Origin: OM182 bacterium BACL3 MAG-120619-bin3
GTDB lineage: Bacteria; Pseudomonadota; Gammaproteobacteria; Pseudomonadales; Pseudohongiellaceae
Direction: 5' to 3'
Length of the DNA: 35,258 nt
Assembly: GCA_001438145.1 (NCBI GenBank)
Contig: LICD01000005.1
Coordinates: 1-35,258 of the forward strand
Under the pieces are notes generated by a model. It was not told where the DNA came from, made no database searches, and saw nothing but the letters and a program-made list of their open reading frames with translations. Each line of letters begins with the position of its first letter. The stretch's first letter is position 1. The position numbers and the translations under genes were made by a program. Below, piece by piece: positions 18,014-28,271 of this stretch.

Positions 18014-18832
18014 TTAGGCGCGGGCGCGATTAACCTGGCGCACCGCTTCGAACGCCTCGCGTATTTCATGCGCTTTGAGATGAGCTCGCCGCAGCGCCTC
18101 TGGCGAAGGATTCTGCGAGGCAAGTTTGTCGGGATGATGCTGCGCCATTTGTCGATGATAGGCGCGGCGCACTTCCTCAGGCGAGGTATCGACACTCACG
18201 CCGAGCAGATTGTAGGCGTTTGCCATCGAGGGACTTGGCGCACGCGTTATGTCTGGCCGTTTGCTCTGCGCCGAATTTCCGCGCATCGCCGCGCTCCACA
18301 CACCCGAGCCGCGGACCTCGGCGCACACTTGTAGCATCGCCGCTTTGTCGAAGCCTAAACTCTCTGCCACTTCCCGCAAGAACTGACGATCTTTCAATCG
18401 CAGACCGCCAACCTGCGCGTCGCGCCAGCTGTAACTCGATTTTAGGTAGGCCGCCTCACAAAAAGTTTTGAGTACAAAGCGAGCGAGCATACTGGCATCG
18501 CCTATCGCCTTACTAAGGCGCCGCACACTCGTCAGCACATCGAATGCTGGATTCTTACCCCGTTCGAATTCAGCTATCGCGGCAAGCCTCGAACTCTCCC
18601 GCTCATGGTCTACCAAGCGTAAACCAAGCTGGCTAATCACGCGCTCGGCAAAGGCGATTTCTGACTCATTCACGCGGCCATCGAGCTTAGCGAGACGCCC
18701 GAGAACCTGCAGCAGCGCGCTGGTAAAAGCGAGCTCGGTCGAGCCTCCACTGGGAAGAGGGGCGCTTGGGTTTTCGCCACTCAGACGCTGTAATAATGCT
18801 CGACGATAGCCCCTATGCCGAAAACGCATCAT
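18014..18832 (-). CDS. djlA: DjlA-like co-chaperone: TerB-like region plus C-terminal J domain
   Basis: J-domain proteins stimulate the ATPase of DnaK. The 272-residue protein has a central helical TerB/DjlA-type region at about residues 33-165 ([23 protein letters not shown] is the recognisable part). A J domain at about 205-270 carries the HPD tripeptide at 233-235 within [11 protein letters not shown]. coli DjlA is anchored by one N-terminal membrane segment. Here the N-terminus is basic and short ([17 protein letters not shown]) with no hydrophobic stretch, so this version should be soluble. It overlaps murU by four bases (ATGA), and the amgK-murU-djlA order occurs in Pseudomonas. The symbol is by domain order and context. 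Confidence 0.85.
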   Translation of the reverse strand: MMRFRHRGYRRALLQRLSGENPSAPLPSGGSTELAFTSALLQVLGRLAKLDGRVNESEIAFAERVISQLGLRLVDHERESSRLAAIAEFERGKNPAFDVLTSVRRLSKAIGDASMLARFVLKTFCEAAYLKSSYSWRDAQVGGLRLKDRQFLREVAESLGFDKAAMLQVCAEVRGSGVWSAAMRGNSAQSKRPDITRAPSPSMANAYNLLGVSVDTSPEEVRRAYHRQMAQHHPDKLASQNPSPEALRRAHLKAHEIREAFEAVRQVNRARA

Positions 18833-19560
18833 GTCGGCTCGCCTTCACTGCGACAAATAGCCTCAACTTCGGCGAGTCGTTCGGGTGTGCCTACATCGAC
18901 CCACAGCCCACGATGATGGACTCCGCCCACTTTGCCGGCCTCAATCGCTGCGAGCAGAAGCGGCAATAGCGGCCGCGGCCCTGGACCGCAGCCTGCAAAA
19001 AGGGCGCGACTTAGAACGCTAATTCCACTAAAGGTGAGGTTCTCGTTAGTCACACAACCAGGTGCTTGCTGCGTGGCGTCGCTAGGTAAACCTACTCGCC
19101 CCGACTCATCGAGCGAAAAATCGCCTTTGGGGTTGTGTGATGCGTTGTCTACCAAAACGAGAAACGCGAGGTCGTCGCTGCCTGCGGCGAGTTGTGCCAC
19201 TACTGGCGCTAGTGACGCTACATCGAAATCACACCAAATATCGGCGTTAACAACGACAAAACTAGGCTCTTGCAGAAGCGGCAATGCCTCAATTATCCCG
19301 CCCGCTGTTTCAAGCCTCACCGGTTCGGCAGAATAATTAATCGACAGTCCATAATGCGCACCATCGCCTAACGCGGTTTCGATCTGCGAACCTAAATAAG
19401 AATGATTGATCACCACGTTGGTGATACCAGCGCGTTGCAAACGCGCGAGCTGATGCTCGATAAGCGTCTTGCCAGCCACCTTTAACAGCGGCTTAGGCGT
19501 ATTTTGGGTAAGCGGATGCATGCGCTTCCCAAGTCCTGCCGCTAGTATCATCGCTCGCAT
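18829..19560 (-). CDS. murU: N-acetylmuramate alpha-1-phosphate uridylyltransferase
   Basis: MurU makes UDP-MurNAc from MurNAc-1-phosphate in the cell-wall recycling route of Pseudomonas. That route bypasses the fosfomycin-sensitive MurA step. The 243-residue nucleotidyltransferase opens with the sugar-nucleotide signature [16 protein letters not shown], followed by [28 protein letters not shown] for metal binding, and [16 protein letters not shown] near the end. General glucose-1-phosphate-type transferases share these motifs. The specific call rests on the adjacent amgK kinase, which ends five bases upstream, and on the divergent lptD. Confidence 0.92.
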   Translation of the reverse strand: MRAMILAAGLGKRMHPLTQNTPKPLLKVAGKTLIEHQLARLQRAGITNVVINHSYLGSQIETALGDGAHYGLSINYSAEPVRLETAGGIIEALPLLQEPSFVVVNADIWCDFDVASLAPVVAQLAAGSDDLAFLVLVDNASHNPKGDFSLDESGRVGLPSDATQQAPGCVTNENLTFSGISVLSRALFAGCGPGPRPLLPLLLAAIEAGKVGGVHHRGLWVDVGTPERLAEVEAICRSEGEPT

Positions 19561-19565
19561 CGAGC

Positions 19566-20636
19566 CTATCCCCTGGCGTTAGCGCCATCTGTCTTATTGT
19601 TTCGCGCTTGCGTCTGCTCTGCCGCGCGCGGAACAACCACCTTCTCAAACCAAGCGAGGATATCGCTGAGCTCCGGGTACTGCCGCGCCACAGATAAAAA
19701 GTACTCCGTCACTAAGGGGATATCGGCCAGATAGGCAGACTTGTTATCGCGAAGGTGTAGCCGCGAAAAGATGCCCATCACTTTAAGGTGACGCTGCAAC
19801 CCCATGAGATCGAAGTCGCGCTTAAATGTTTGTTCGCCGCGTTCGCGAACAGCGGCCGAGGAATAGGCTCGACGCTGATAGAAAAGCCGCGCCCATTCTT
19901 CGACCAAGGGACGCGGCCAGCTGATGTAACAGTCGCGCAGCAACGAGACAAGATCGTAGGTATACGCGCCATGAACCGCGTCCTGAAAATCGATCACACC
20001 AAGCTCGCCGTCGTCGAGCAACATGAGATTCCGCGAATGGTAGTCTCGGTGCACCGCGCACTGCGGCTGGGCCAGCGCCGCATCGGCTAAAAAGTCGAAG
20101 GCACTGCCTAAAACCTCGCGCTCCCTCGCGTCTAACTCGAGGTTGAGCAGACCGCCGCAATACCACTCAGTGAAAAGCCCCATCTCGGCAAGCAGCTTAG
20201 GCTTGTCGAAATTCGGCAGCGCATCGGAATCCATCCCCTCTTGCAAAGCAAGCAAGGCATCGAATGCGGGGGAGTACAAAGTGAGGGCACCTGCCTCACC
20301 TGCGGCAAGCAGCGCGGGGAGAAGCATTTTGTCGCCAAAGTCTTCGAGAAGCATGAAGCCCTGCTCATAGTCCACGGCCAGCACTGATGGCGCGCGAACG
20401 CCAGCATCAATCAGCATGGCGGCAAGACGAACAAACGCCGCGTTGTCTTCTGTCGCTGGCGGCGAATCGACTGCAATCAGCGCCTCGACAGGGGTAATTA
20501 GCAGGCGAAAGTAGCGGCGAAAGCTCGCGTCGCCGCTCACAACCTCCAGGCGCTGGGCCGGACAGGCGCTAGGCCACTGCTGTGCAACCTCGTTGGTTGC
20601 CCACGCTAACAACTCACGCTCTCGCGTATCGCTCAT
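19566..20636 (-). CDS. amgK: N-acetylmuramate/N-acetylglucosamine anomeric kinase
   Basis: AmgK phosphorylates MurNAc and GlcNAc at the anomeric position, giving the substrate for MurU. The 356-residue protein has the aminoglycoside-phosphotransferase fold. The catalytic loop [10 protein letters not shown] has the Asp and Asn, and VIDFQDA is the metal-binding aspartate motif. [13 protein letters not shown] is typical of the family. It is the first gene of amgK-murU-djlA and is divergent from lptD, as in Pseudomonas. The C-terminal tail ([18 protein letters not shown]) is polar and probably disordered. Confidence 0.92.
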   Translation of the reverse strand: MSDTRERELLAWATNEVAQQWPSACPAQRLEVVSGDASFRRYFRLLITPVEALIAVDSPPATEDNAAFVRLAAMLIDAGVRAPSVLAVDYEQGFMLLEDFGDKMLLPALLAAGEAGALTLYSPAFDALLALQEGMDSDALPNFDKPKLLAEMGLFTEWYCGGLLNLELDAREREVLGSAFDFLADAALAQPQCAVHRDYHSRNLMLLDDGELGVIDFQDAVHGAYTYDLVSLLRDCYISWPRPLVEEWARLFYQRRAYSSAAVRERGEQTFKRDFDLMGLQRHLKVMGIFSRLHLRDNKSAYLADIPLVTEYFLSVARQYPELSDILAWFEKVVVPRAAEQTQARNNKTDGANARG

Positions 20637-20895
20637 CTCGACTTAGCCTCTCGCGTACCGCCTTCTATAGGATTGGGGACCGCTGCGCCCAGACTAGGCG
20701 CCTCGGCGCTAGGAATGGACCCGCGCATCCCTTATCATGAGCACCCTCAATAGCGGGCCTTCCGGACAAGTTTGTCGGTAATCGTGGCGATATGTTTACG
20801 ATTCCGCAGCGATTAACATCCCGCATCGATAACTTTTGCCGATGCCGTGCGTTTACTGTGTAGCAAGAGCCTGTTTATCAAGGCGAGAACAAGCC
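20637..20895. other. Divergent amgK/lptD intergenic region
   Basis: This 259-bp gap separates two outward-facing genes and must hold promoters for both. I could not pick a convincing -35/-10 pair in either direction, and saw no repeat or hairpin. The upstream end of lptD is uncertain, so up to 60 bp at the right side could be coding. Confidence 0.4.
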
Positions 20896-23643
20896 ATGCC
20901 ATGGATAGCCGAAAAATCGACGCGCCCTACGTCAGCCTCGCGTATGACTGCGCGCCTCAGACGCAAGACAGCGGCTAAGGGCGTGAACAAGACGGCAACT
21001 TCGGCTGGGCCAACGCTGGCGATTCTTTGCTGCGTCTTGGCTGTTTTTGATGCCTCACCCGTCTCAGCACAGTCAAGCAATGCACCGCGCGTGAGCTGCA
21101 TCGTTAACGAATCAGGCGACGGCTGGGTCTGCGCAACAGGTGCCGGCTTTACCCGCGCCGACCCGCGCGTAAATAGAGAAGACAGCGCGGGTTCGGCCGC
21201 AATCTCGACCCCTGCAAAAACACTCAGCAACGACAGCCCTGCTCGCCTCGATTGGATCGCCCGCGAGGCGATGACTCCTGCACAGCGCATCGCGCTCCCC
21301 AACGACTGCTGCGGTGGTTTTGTCGACCCCCAGATTGAGACCGCGCTCGGCGCTGCCTCCAGTGTGGACAGCGACACTGGCGCAAGCCCTCAAACGCAGT
21401 TCCTCTCGAGTGACGGCCTAAGCCAGCGCACAGCAAGCAGTATCGACCTGCGAGGCGAAGTCACTGTGCTTCAGGGCCCGCGCACGATTACTAATTTGGG
21501 CACCGAGACCTCCGCGCAAACCACTCTCGATCGCGACGCCAACACGGTAAGCATGAGCGGCGATATCGCCTTCCGCGAACCCGGCGTGCTGCTCCGCGGC
21601 AGCGAAGCGTTCATCGATTCGAACAGCGGGCGCAATACCGTCGACGCCGCACACTATGTGCTGCATGCCAGCGGCATTCATGGCGCTGCGCAGACAATCG
21701 ACTACGACTCAGCCACCGGCCTCATCATGCTCGACAACGGCGAATTTAGCCGCTGCGAGCCAGGCAATGAGTTTTGGGTGCTGCGTGCGAACGCCTTCGA
21801 ACTCGATCAAGCAATCGGCCGCGGTCGCGCGAAGGCGATGAGCCTGCGCATTCGCGATATTCCGATTTTTTATTACCCTGGCACGGTGCAGTTCCCCATC
21901 GGCGATCAACGCCTCAGCGGACTATTGCCGCCCAGTATTGGCTCTAGCCGTACCGGCGGAGTAGATATCGAGGTGCCTTATTACCTTAATCTCGCGCCAC
22001 AGATGGATGCGACATTAAGCCCGCGCCTGCTGAGCGATCGTGGCGTAATGCTTGGAGCTGAGTTCCGTTATCTCGCCGAAACGTCGATGAATACTCTCAA
22101 CGTCTCGCATTTGGCCGGCGATAAATTCTTCGACCCCGCCACCGCCGACACCCTCGGTTCGGAGTCACCCTCGCAAGAAGATCGATGGTTTGTTGGCTTC
22201 GAGCATCAGGGACGTTTTGGCCGCGGATTTTCAACTTATGTCGACTATAATGCGGTGAGCGACAATGACTATTTCTTCGATTTTGGTAACGGCGGTCTCA
22301 ATCTTTCTAGCCAAACACACCTCAATCGCCAGGCTCGCATAGATTTCAGAAACGACTATCTGCGCGCGGGGATTAATGCCCAACGCCTGCAGATTATCGA
22401 TCCGTTTGCCGCAGCACTCGACATTAACAAGCCCTTCGATCGCTTACCGCAGTTCACACTGGCTTCACAGATCCCCCTTGGCGCAGGCTTCCGATTAGCC
22501 TTTGCAGGCGAGGCAACAGCCTTCGATCGCACCCTCGAAGAAGGATTGCTAAGCCAAGCCAAAATCGATGCCGGAGCACTTGTTACCGGCACCCGAGTGA
22601 ATCTCGAACCAGAGGTAAGCTGGAGCATCGAGCGTCCGGGCTGGTTTGTTCGCGCCAAAAGCAAATATCTGCAGCGTAGCTACAGCCTCGACAAACAGGC
22701 ACTTGGCACGGCCGAGGCGCCCGACTTCGGCGTATCGGTGAATAGCCTCGACACCGGCCTTATCTTCGAACGCGCCACGCGAAAGGGTTGGACACAGACG
22801 CTAGAGCCCCGCATTTTCGCTCTCGACAGTGGCTTCGCCGAGCAAGGCGACATTCCGCTCTTCGACTCGTCCGAACTCAATTTTAGTTTCGCCCAACTGT
22901 TTCGCGACGAGCGCTTCGCCGGCGGCGATAGGGTAAGCAACGCCCGACAAGTGAGTGCAGCGATTACCACAAGACTGCTCGACAACGCGGGCCGCGAGCG
23001 CGCCCGCGCAAGCCTGGGTCAGATAACCTATTTTGAAGATCGCCTCGTCGACCTCGCCAATCCTCTCCAAAACTGGGCGCCACGTTACTCAACCACGGCC
23101 GACGGCTCAGCCATCGCCGCCGAGGCCTTTTACGCACCAAACGACCGCTGGCGCTTCATTACCGATGTGCAGTGGGACGAGGAGACACAGCAGGTGATCG
23201 AAGGACGCGCACAGGTTCGCTACCGCCGCGACGCGTCGCACTTAGTTAACCTTGCCTACCGCGAGCGCAACCTCGTCAGCTCGCCAAATCTCGTGTTGCC
23301 GCCCGCGATAGATGGCGCAATCGACCCGCATATACGGCAGACCGATTTTTCGGCAGTCTGGCCTCTCGCGACAAATTGGAAGATACTGGCGCGCTGGAAC
23401 TACGATCACAGCAATGCGCGGAACCTAGAGAGCTTTGCCGGGGTCGAATACAGCAACTGCTGTGCGAAAATTCGCCTAGTTGCCCGCGAATGGATTAACG
23501 AAAACGAGCTGTTTGTGCGCAATTTTGAGCCCAACCGCGGCGTTTTCGTTCAGTTCACCTTAGTAGGCTTAGGCAACCTCACAGGCGGCGGCCTAGACAG
23601 CCTTCTCACCGAAGGGATTCAAGGCTACGACGCTGAGCGCTAA
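20896..23643 (+). CDS. lptD: LPS-assembly outer-membrane protein LptD
   Basis: LptD is the beta-barrel that, with the lipoprotein LptE, inserts lipopolysaccharide into the outer leaflet. From the chosen ATG it has 915 residues. A basic n-region precedes a hydrophobic signal (LAILCCVLAVF) with a probable cleavage after SPVSA near residue 58. An LptA-like jellyroll follows (ITNLGTETSAQTTLDRDANTV and onward), then the barrel. Disulfide cysteines are kept: Cys287 in SRCEPG matches the second E. coli cysteine, and Cys855-Cys856 match the 724/725 pair, with extra cysteines near the mature N-terminus. The start is uncertain. The ATG at 20896 has a GGCGAG-like site eight bases upstream, while ATG 20842 and ATG 20944 are alternatives. 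surA follows. Confidence 0.95.
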   Translation: MPWIAEKSTRPTSASRMTARLRRKTAAKGVNKTATSAGPTLAILCCVLAVFDASPVSAQSSNAPRVSCIVNESGDGWVCATGAGFTRADPRVNREDSAGSAAISTPAKTLSNDSPARLDWIAREAMTPAQRIALPNDCCGGFVDPQIETALGAASSVDSDTGASPQTQFLSSDGLSQRTASSIDLRGEVTVLQGPRTITNLGTETSAQTTLDRDANTVSMSGDIAFREPGVLLRGSEAFIDSNSGRNTVDAAHYVLHASGIHGAAQTIDYDSATGLIMLDNGEFSRCEPGNEFWVLRANAFELDQAIGRGRAKAMSLRIRDIPIFYYPGTVQFPIGDQRLSGLLPPSIGSSRTGGVDIEVPYYLNLAPQMDATLSPRLLSDRGVMLGAEFRYLAETSMNTLNVSHLAGDKFFDPATADTLGSESPSQEDRWFVGFEHQGRFGRGFSTYVDYNAVSDNDYFFDFGNGGLNLSSQTHLNRQARIDFRNDYLRAGINAQRLQIIDPFAAALDINKPFDRLPQFTLASQIPLGAGFRLAFAGEATAFDRTLEEGLLSQAKIDAGALVTGTRVNLEPEVSWSIERPGWFVRAKSKYLQRSYSLDKQALGTAEAPDFGVSVNSLDTGLIFERATRKGWTQTLEPRIFALDSGFAEQGDIPLFDSSELNFSFAQLFRDERFAGGDRVSNARQVSAAITTRLLDNAGRERARASLGQITYFEDRLVDLANPLQNWAPRYSTTADGSAIAAEAFYAPNDRWRFITDVQWDEETQQVIEGRAQVRYRRDASHLVNLAYRERNLVSSPNLVLPPAIDGAIDPHIRQTDFSAVWPLATNWKILARWNYDHSNARNLESFAGVEYSNCCAKIRLVAREWINENELFVRNFEPNRGVFVQFTLVGLGNLTGGGLDSLLTEGIQGYDAER

Positions 23644-23733
23644 ATTGCGGCCGCGTAGCAACCGCCAATACGGTACACTAGGCAGCTTGCGAGATCAGAA
23701 AGCCTGCGAGACTACTTTACAAATGGTTACCCT

Positions 23734-25041
23734 ATGAATGATAACAATGTGAATCGCCGCGTCCTCTTCGTTATTGGCGCGCTTCTCCTCCTGCTTCTCG
23801 CTGCACCTTTCGCGAGTGCGCAGCGTGTGCTGCTCGACAAAATTATCGCCATTGTCGACGACGACGTAGTGCTAAAAAGTGAACTCGATGAGCGCATTGT
23901 CGAAATTACGGCGGCAGCGCAGCGCAATGGCCAGCCGCTGCCAGACGACCTAGAGCAGTTCGAATCCGACATAATGGAGGCGCTCATCGTTGAGAATATT
24001 CAGATGCAACTCGCTAACCGCGTCAGCATCCGCTACGACGATGACACGATCAATCGCGTGCTCGGGAATATGGCAAGCAACAATAACCTCACCTTCGATC
24101 AGTATGTCGACGCGCTCGAAGAAAACGGCGTCTATCTGCAAACTCGCGAGCAAGTACGCAAGCAGATGACCATGCAAGAATTGCAGCGCGGGATGGTTAA
24201 TCGCCGCATCAAAATTACAGAGCAAGAAATCGACAATTTCCTTAACTCCGAAATGGGGCGCGAACTGATGGCAGCCGACTACTTTGTCGACGATCTGCTT
24301 ATCCCGTTCAGCGCTGCCGATACCCCCGAAATCAAAGCAGAGAAACAGCGCCTTGCGGCTGATTTAATCTCCCGCATCGACGATGATTTCCCGCTTGCTG
24401 CGGCACGCGCCGCAGCACGGCAGAATACCGCGATCGAAATCGGCGGCGCCGAATTGGGCTGGCGCAAAGCCAAACAGCTGCCGAGCCTTTTCGCCGACAT
24501 CGTGGTCGAGATGGAAATAGGCCAAGTCGAGGGGCCTATCGAGGCAGGCAATGGCCTGCATATAATCCAGCTCGTTGATATGCAGGGCGGTACTGAGCAG
24601 TTTGTTAATCAGACCCGCGTGCGCCACATCATGCTGTCGCCAAACGAAATCCGAAACGAGGAGCAGACAGAAGCCGAAGCCCGCAAAATTCACCAGCGCA
24701 TCCTCGACGGCGAAGACTTTGCGACAATTGCGCGCCAAAATTCCGACGATGCGTCGTCGGTCGTGGGCGGCGGTGACCTCGATTGGGTAAACGAAGGCGG
24801 CATGCCGCCCGAGATGGAACAGGTAGTTGATGCACTCGAAATCGATGGCGTAAGCGAGCCTTTCCGCTCTCAGGTAGGCTGGCACGTTGCCCGTGTCGAA
24901 GGTCGCCGTTTGCAAGACCTCAGCCGCGAGTTCACACGCAATCAAGCGGCTAACGCGCTGCGCAATCGAAAGTTCGAGCTCGAACTCGAGAACTGGCTTA
25001 TCGAAATTCGCGAAGACGCCTTCGTCGAGTTAATCGACTAG
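23734..25041 (+). CDS. surA: Periplasmic chaperone and peptidyl-prolyl isomerase SurA
   Basis: SurA escorts unfolded outer-membrane proteins, LptD among its clients, across the periplasm. The 435-residue protein has a signal peptide with a probable cleavage after residue 29 (PFASA before QRVLL). It continues with the substrate-binding N domain (DKIIAIVDDDVVLKSELDER), two parvulin-like domains at about residues 175-275 and 285-390, and a C-terminal helix. The second parvulin domain shows VRHIMLSP, GEDFATIARQNSDD, GGGDLDWV and GWHVARVEG. It lies 90 bp after lptD and 14 bp before pdxA, as in E. coli and Pseudomonas. Confidence 0.97.
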   Translation: MNDNNVNRRVLFVIGALLLLLLAAPFASAQRVLLDKIIAIVDDDVVLKSELDERIVEITAAAQRNGQPLPDDLEQFESDIMEALIVENIQMQLANRVSIRYDDDTINRVLGNMASNNNLTFDQYVDALEENGVYLQTREQVRKQMTMQELQRGMVNRRIKITEQEIDNFLNSEMGRELMAADYFVDDLLIPFSAADTPEIKAEKQRLAADLISRIDDDFPLAAARAAARQNTAIEIGGAELGWRKAKQLPSLFADIVVEMEIGQVEGPIEAGNGLHIIQLVDMQGGTEQFVNQTRVRHIMLSPNEIRNEEQTEAEARKIHQRILDGEDFATIARQNSDDASSVVGGGDLDWVNEGGMPPEMEQVVDALEIDGVSEPFRSQVGWHVARVEGRRLQDLSREFTRNQAANALRNRKFELELENWLIEIREDAFVELID

Positions 25042-25055
25042 TTTGGAGCGCCTAA

Positions 25056-26054
25056 GTGACTCAACGAATCGCGCTCACCCCAGGGGAGCCCGCGGGCATT
25101 GGCCCCGATCTTTGCATTCAGCTCTGTCAGCAGCCGCCTGCTGACACCGAGTTGGTTGTTGTCGCCGATCCACAACTCCTTCGCGACCGCGCAGCCGATC
25201 TTGGTTTAAGCCTAACGCTCTTCCCTTTCGACGCGTCGACGCCTGAACGCCCAACCCAACCCGGCACTTTGAGCATTTTACCCGTGCCGTTAATCGTCCC
25301 TGTGCACGCGGGCGAACTCGACCGTCGCAACGCCGCTTACGTTTTAGAGACGCTGCGCATTGCAACCGATGCAACCCTTGCCGGCGACTTCGATGCCTTC
25401 GTCACAGGCCCCGTGCACAAAGGTGTTATCAATGACTCAGGCATAGCATTTAGCGGCCATACCGAATTTCTAGCAGAACGCTGCGGCTGCGATCTAACTG
25501 TTATGATGCTCGCAACCGAAGGTCTTCGCGTGGCCCTGGCGACTACTCATCTTCCGCTCGCCGAGGTGCCTGCAGCAATCACGCAGGAGTCCCTCACGCA
25601 GATAATCGACATTCTCGACGCCGATCTCACCGCTAAATTTGGTATCGCGAATCCGCGCATCGTGGTCTGCGGGCTCAATCCGCATGCAGGCGAAGGAGGC
25701 CATCTAGGGCGCGAAGAAATCGAGACTATCGAACCGGTGCTCAATAGGCTAAGAGCGCGCGGTATCGACCTCATTGGCCCGCTGCCCGCCGACACATTGT
25801 TTACGCCACGGCATCTCGACGACGCCGATGCGGTGCTGTCGATGTTTCATGATCAGGGTCTGCCAGTGCTTAAATTTAAGGGCTTCGGCGCTGCTGTGAA
25901 TGTCACCTTAGGACTGCCCATCGTGCGCACCTCTGTAGACCATGGCACCGCGCTAGACCTTGCAGGCAAGGGCACGGCGAGCAGTGGCAGCCTCGCCTAC
26001 GCGATCGAAACAGCGCGCAGTATGGCTGCCCATTGGCAGGCGCGGCGTGTGTGA
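25056..26054 (+). CDS. pdxA: 4-hydroxythreonine-4-phosphate dehydrogenase
   Basis: PdxA oxidises 4-phosphohydroxy-L-threonine in the DXP-dependent route to pyridoxal 5'-phosphate. The 332-residue protein has [12 protein letters not shown] at the N-terminus, [22 protein letters not shown] with a metal-binding histidine, [32 protein letters not shown] and [16 protein letters not shown]. It starts with GTG at 25056, seven bases after a GGAG ribosome site and 14 bp after surA. The surA-pdxA-rsmA-apaG-apaH order is the classical operon of E. coli. Confidence 0.97.
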   Translation: MTQRIALTPGEPAGIGPDLCIQLCQQPPADTELVVVADPQLLRDRAADLGLSLTLFPFDASTPERPTQPGTLSILPVPLIVPVHAGELDRRNAAYVLETLRIATDATLAGDFDAFVTGPVHKGVINDSGIAFSGHTEFLAERCGCDLTVMMLATEGLRVALATTHLPLAEVPAAITQESLTQIIDILDADLTAKFGIANPRIVVCGLNPHAGEGGHLGREEIETIEPVLNRLRARGIDLIGPLPADTLFTPRHLDDADAVLSMFHDQGLPVLKFKGFGAAVNVTLGLPIVRTSVDHGTALDLAGKGTASSGSLAYAIETARSMAAHWQARRV

Positions 26055-26090
26055 CACCACAGAATCAAGACAGAGAAAGATACCCAGCTT

Positions 26091-26915
26091 ATGACTAATC
26101 CTTCGGCACGCAAGCTTAATAACGGCCTTAATCACATGCCGCGAAAACGCTTCGGTCAAAATTTCTTGCACGATCAAGCGATCATCCAGCGCATCATCGA
26201 TGCGGTTGCGCCAAAGGCAGGCGACCATCTCCTCGAGATCGGTCCGGGTCAGGGCGCCCTCACCGAGCACCTCGCAGCGGCAGGCACGCGCCTCGACTGT
26301 ATCGAACTTGACCGCGACCTTGCCGACTTTCTTATTGCGCGTCATGAGGGCGACTCGCACGTCGTTATTCATAAACAAGACATACTCAAGTTTCAGTTAA
26401 ACAGCCTCGAGCCTGCGCCACATTCGCTGCGCGTGATTGGCAATCTGCCCTACAATATTTCGACGCCGGTGTTGTTTCATCTTCTGCGCTTTAACCAATC
26501 AATAGACGATATGGTGTTTATGCTGCAGCTCGAGGTTGTGCAGCGAATGGCTGCCGGTGTCGGCGACAAGAATTACGGTCGCCTTGGCCTCATGCTGCAA
26601 TACTTTTGCGAAATAGAGCATCTGTTTAACGTGCCTTCGACTGCGTTTACACCGCAGCCAAAAGTGAGTTCGGCGATTGTGCGCCTGCGTCCGCACCGCA
26701 CCCTGCCTATTGCTGCACGTGATGTTAATTCACTGCAAAATGTTATTCGTACTGCGTTTAATCAGCGTCGTAAAACTCTACGCAACAGTCTTAAGACTCT
26801 CGTAAGCGACGAGATTTTCGCAACGCTGCCAATCGATGTGACTCAGCGCCCAGAGAACCTAAGTCTTGCGGACTACGTATTGATTAGTGACGCTATAACG
26901 GACAACGCCGCATGA
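26091..26915 (+). CDS. rsmA: 16S rRNA adenine dimethyltransferase
   Basis: RsmA (KsgA) dimethylates two adjacent adenines near the 3' end of 16S rRNA, a late step in small-subunit assembly; loss gives kasugamycin resistance. The 274-residue protein shows RKRFGQNFLHD, the SAM loop LLEIGPGQGALTEHL, VIGNLPYNIS with the catalytic NLPY motif, FMLQLEVVQRM and the C-terminal FNQRRKTLRNSL. The start is either the ATG at 26091 or the ATG at 26136, which would remove 15 residues before PRKRFGQ. Neither has a strong ribosome site. The stop overlaps apaG by four bases. Confidence 0.96.
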   Translation: MTNPSARKLNNGLNHMPRKRFGQNFLHDQAIIQRIIDAVAPKAGDHLLEIGPGQGALTEHLAAAGTRLDCIELDRDLADFLIARHEGDSHVVIHKQDILKFQLNSLEPAPHSLRVIGNLPYNISTPVLFHLLRFNQSIDDMVFMLQLEVVQRMAAGVGDKNYGRLGLMLQYFCEIEHLFNVPSTAFTPQPKVSSAIVRLRPHRTLPIAARDVNSLQNVIRTAFNQRRKTLRNSLKTLVSDEIFATLPIDVTQRPENLSLADYVLISDAITDNAA

Positions 26916-27337
26916 CTGATGATCGCATAACCGATTTACCCCAAACGCGTGATGCCACCGCGGCTCTTCGCAGCACTATCGATATCAAAGTGATAACCCA
27001 ATATCTCGCGGCGCAGTCGAGTCCTGATTCCGCCCAGTATGCATTTGCCTATACCGTGCATATCACTAATAACGGCGAGCAAGATGTGCAGCTTGTCGCG
27101 CGACGCTGGCTTATTGTCGACGATAACGACGAGGTGCAAGAGGTTGCAGGCGAAGGGGTGATTGGGCAAAAGCCGCATATTTCTCCCGGGCAGTCGTTCC
27201 ATTACACCAGCGGCGCGATGTTGCCGACGCCTTTTGGCACCATGCGCGGCGACTACGAAATGGTAACCAAGGACGGCGAGCGATTCTTAGCCGATATTCC
27301 TCCGTTCCTGCTTTGTCTGCCAGATTCCGTTCATTAA
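26912..27337 (+). CDS. apaG: ApaG domain protein (formerly CorD)
   Basis: ApaG is a small fibronectin-III-like beta-sandwich protein of unclear function, encoded between rsmA and apaH in many proteobacteria. The 141-residue protein shows the family motifs YTVHITNNGEQDVQLVARRW, VVGEQP in the form VIGQKPHISPGQSFHYTSG, and GTMRGDYEM. It is about 15 residues longer than the E. coli protein at the N-terminus, so the true start may be a little downstream. The ATG used here overlaps the rsmA stop (ATGA), which supports coupling. Confidence 0.94.
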   Translation: MTDDRITDLPQTRDATAALRSTIDIKVITQYLAAQSSPDSAQYAFAYTVHITNNGEQDVQLVARRWLIVDDNDEVQEVAGEGVIGQKPHISPGQSFHYTSGAMLPTPFGTMRGDYEMVTKDGERFLADIPPFLLCLPDSVH

Positions 27338-27437
27338 CAACTGTCGGTTTAGTGTCGAATTCAAAAGACGCGCATTTTACCGAGCAACCGCACGCGGTTG
27401 TTAAAGTCCCCGCCGCCTCTACCGCTAGTATTAAACT

Positions 27438-28262
27438 ATGAGCACATACGTTGTAGGCGACATTCAGGGCTGTTACAAAGGGCTGCGCAAACTCCTCAAA
27501 CATGTCGAGTTTAAGGCCGGCGCCGATCAGCTATGGTGTGTCGGTGATCTGGTCAATCGCGGTCCTCGCTCGCTCGACACATTACGCTTTTTACGCGACC
27601 TCGGGCCCAGCTGCCGCATCGTCCTTGGCAATCACGACCTGCATTTTATCGCTAAACAAGAAGCCTGCGCGCCACGCCGCGGCAAACACACATTGCAAAA
27701 ATTGCTCAAGTCACCCGACGCGCAAGAGCTCGCCGATTGGCTTAGGACACAGCCCCTTGTCTATTTCGACTGCATTGATACCGACGCAGGACTCCAGGAT
27801 TTTGTGATGCTCCACGCAGGCGTCGCGCCGCAGTGGTCGCTAGAGCAGACATTAGAATTGAGCGCAGAGGTTGAGATCGCATTGCAGGGTGACGACTATC
27901 GCGCCTATCTAACGCACATGTATGGCGATACCCCGCGACGTTGGCACGACGGCCTCGAAGGACTCGACAGACTACGCGTGATTACCAATTACCTCACACG
28001 CGTGCGCTACTGCGACGCTATTGGCAACATGCAGCTCAAAGCCAAAGAGGGGCTTGCGATGGCGCCACACGGCTACAAGCCTTGGTTTATGTATGAGAAC
28101 ATAAGCGAGCGAGCGCAAATACTCTTCGGCCACTGGGCCGCGCTCGAAGGACACACCGGTAAGCCTCGCGTCCATGCTCTGGACACAGGCTTTGTGTGGG
28201 GGCAAAAACTGACCGCGCTACGCCTTGAAGACGGCAAGCGCTTCGCTTACTCGAAAACGTAA
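27438..28262 (+). CDS. apaH: Symmetrical bis(5'-nucleosyl)-tetraphosphatase
   Basis: ApaH hydrolyses diadenosine tetraphosphate (Ap4A) to two ADP and can also remove Np4 caps from RNA. The 274-residue metallophosphatase has all three core motifs: GDIQGCY, VGDLVNRGPRSLDTL and LGNHDLH, followed by LHAGVAPQW and the late FGHWAAL histidine motif. Q in place of H in the first motif is common in ApaH from Pseudomonas-type bacteria. It is the last of the surA-to-apaH run, 100 bp after apaG, and cca begins nine bases downstream. glpE, which sits between apaH and cca in Pseudomonas, is absent. Confidence 0.96.
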   Translation: MSTYVVGDIQGCYKGLRKLLKHVEFKAGADQLWCVGDLVNRGPRSLDTLRFLRDLGPSCRIVLGNHDLHFIAKQEACAPRRGKHTLQKLLKSPDAQELADWLRTQPLVYFDCIDTDAGLQDFVMLHAGVAPQWSLEQTLELSAEVEIALQGDDYRAYLTHMYGDTPRRWHDGLEGLDRLRVITNYLTRVRYCDAIGNMQLKAKEGLAMAPHGYKPWFMYENISERAQILFGHWAALEGHTGKPRVHALDTGFVWGQKLTALRLEDGKRFAYSKT

Positions 28263-28271
28263 CCTCTAACG

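Noticed and set aside
27383-27402. Hairpin CAACCG-CACG-CGGTTG between apaG and apaH as a terminator
   Set aside because: The stem is good but no U-run follows on either strand, and apaG-apaH are normally co-transcribed.
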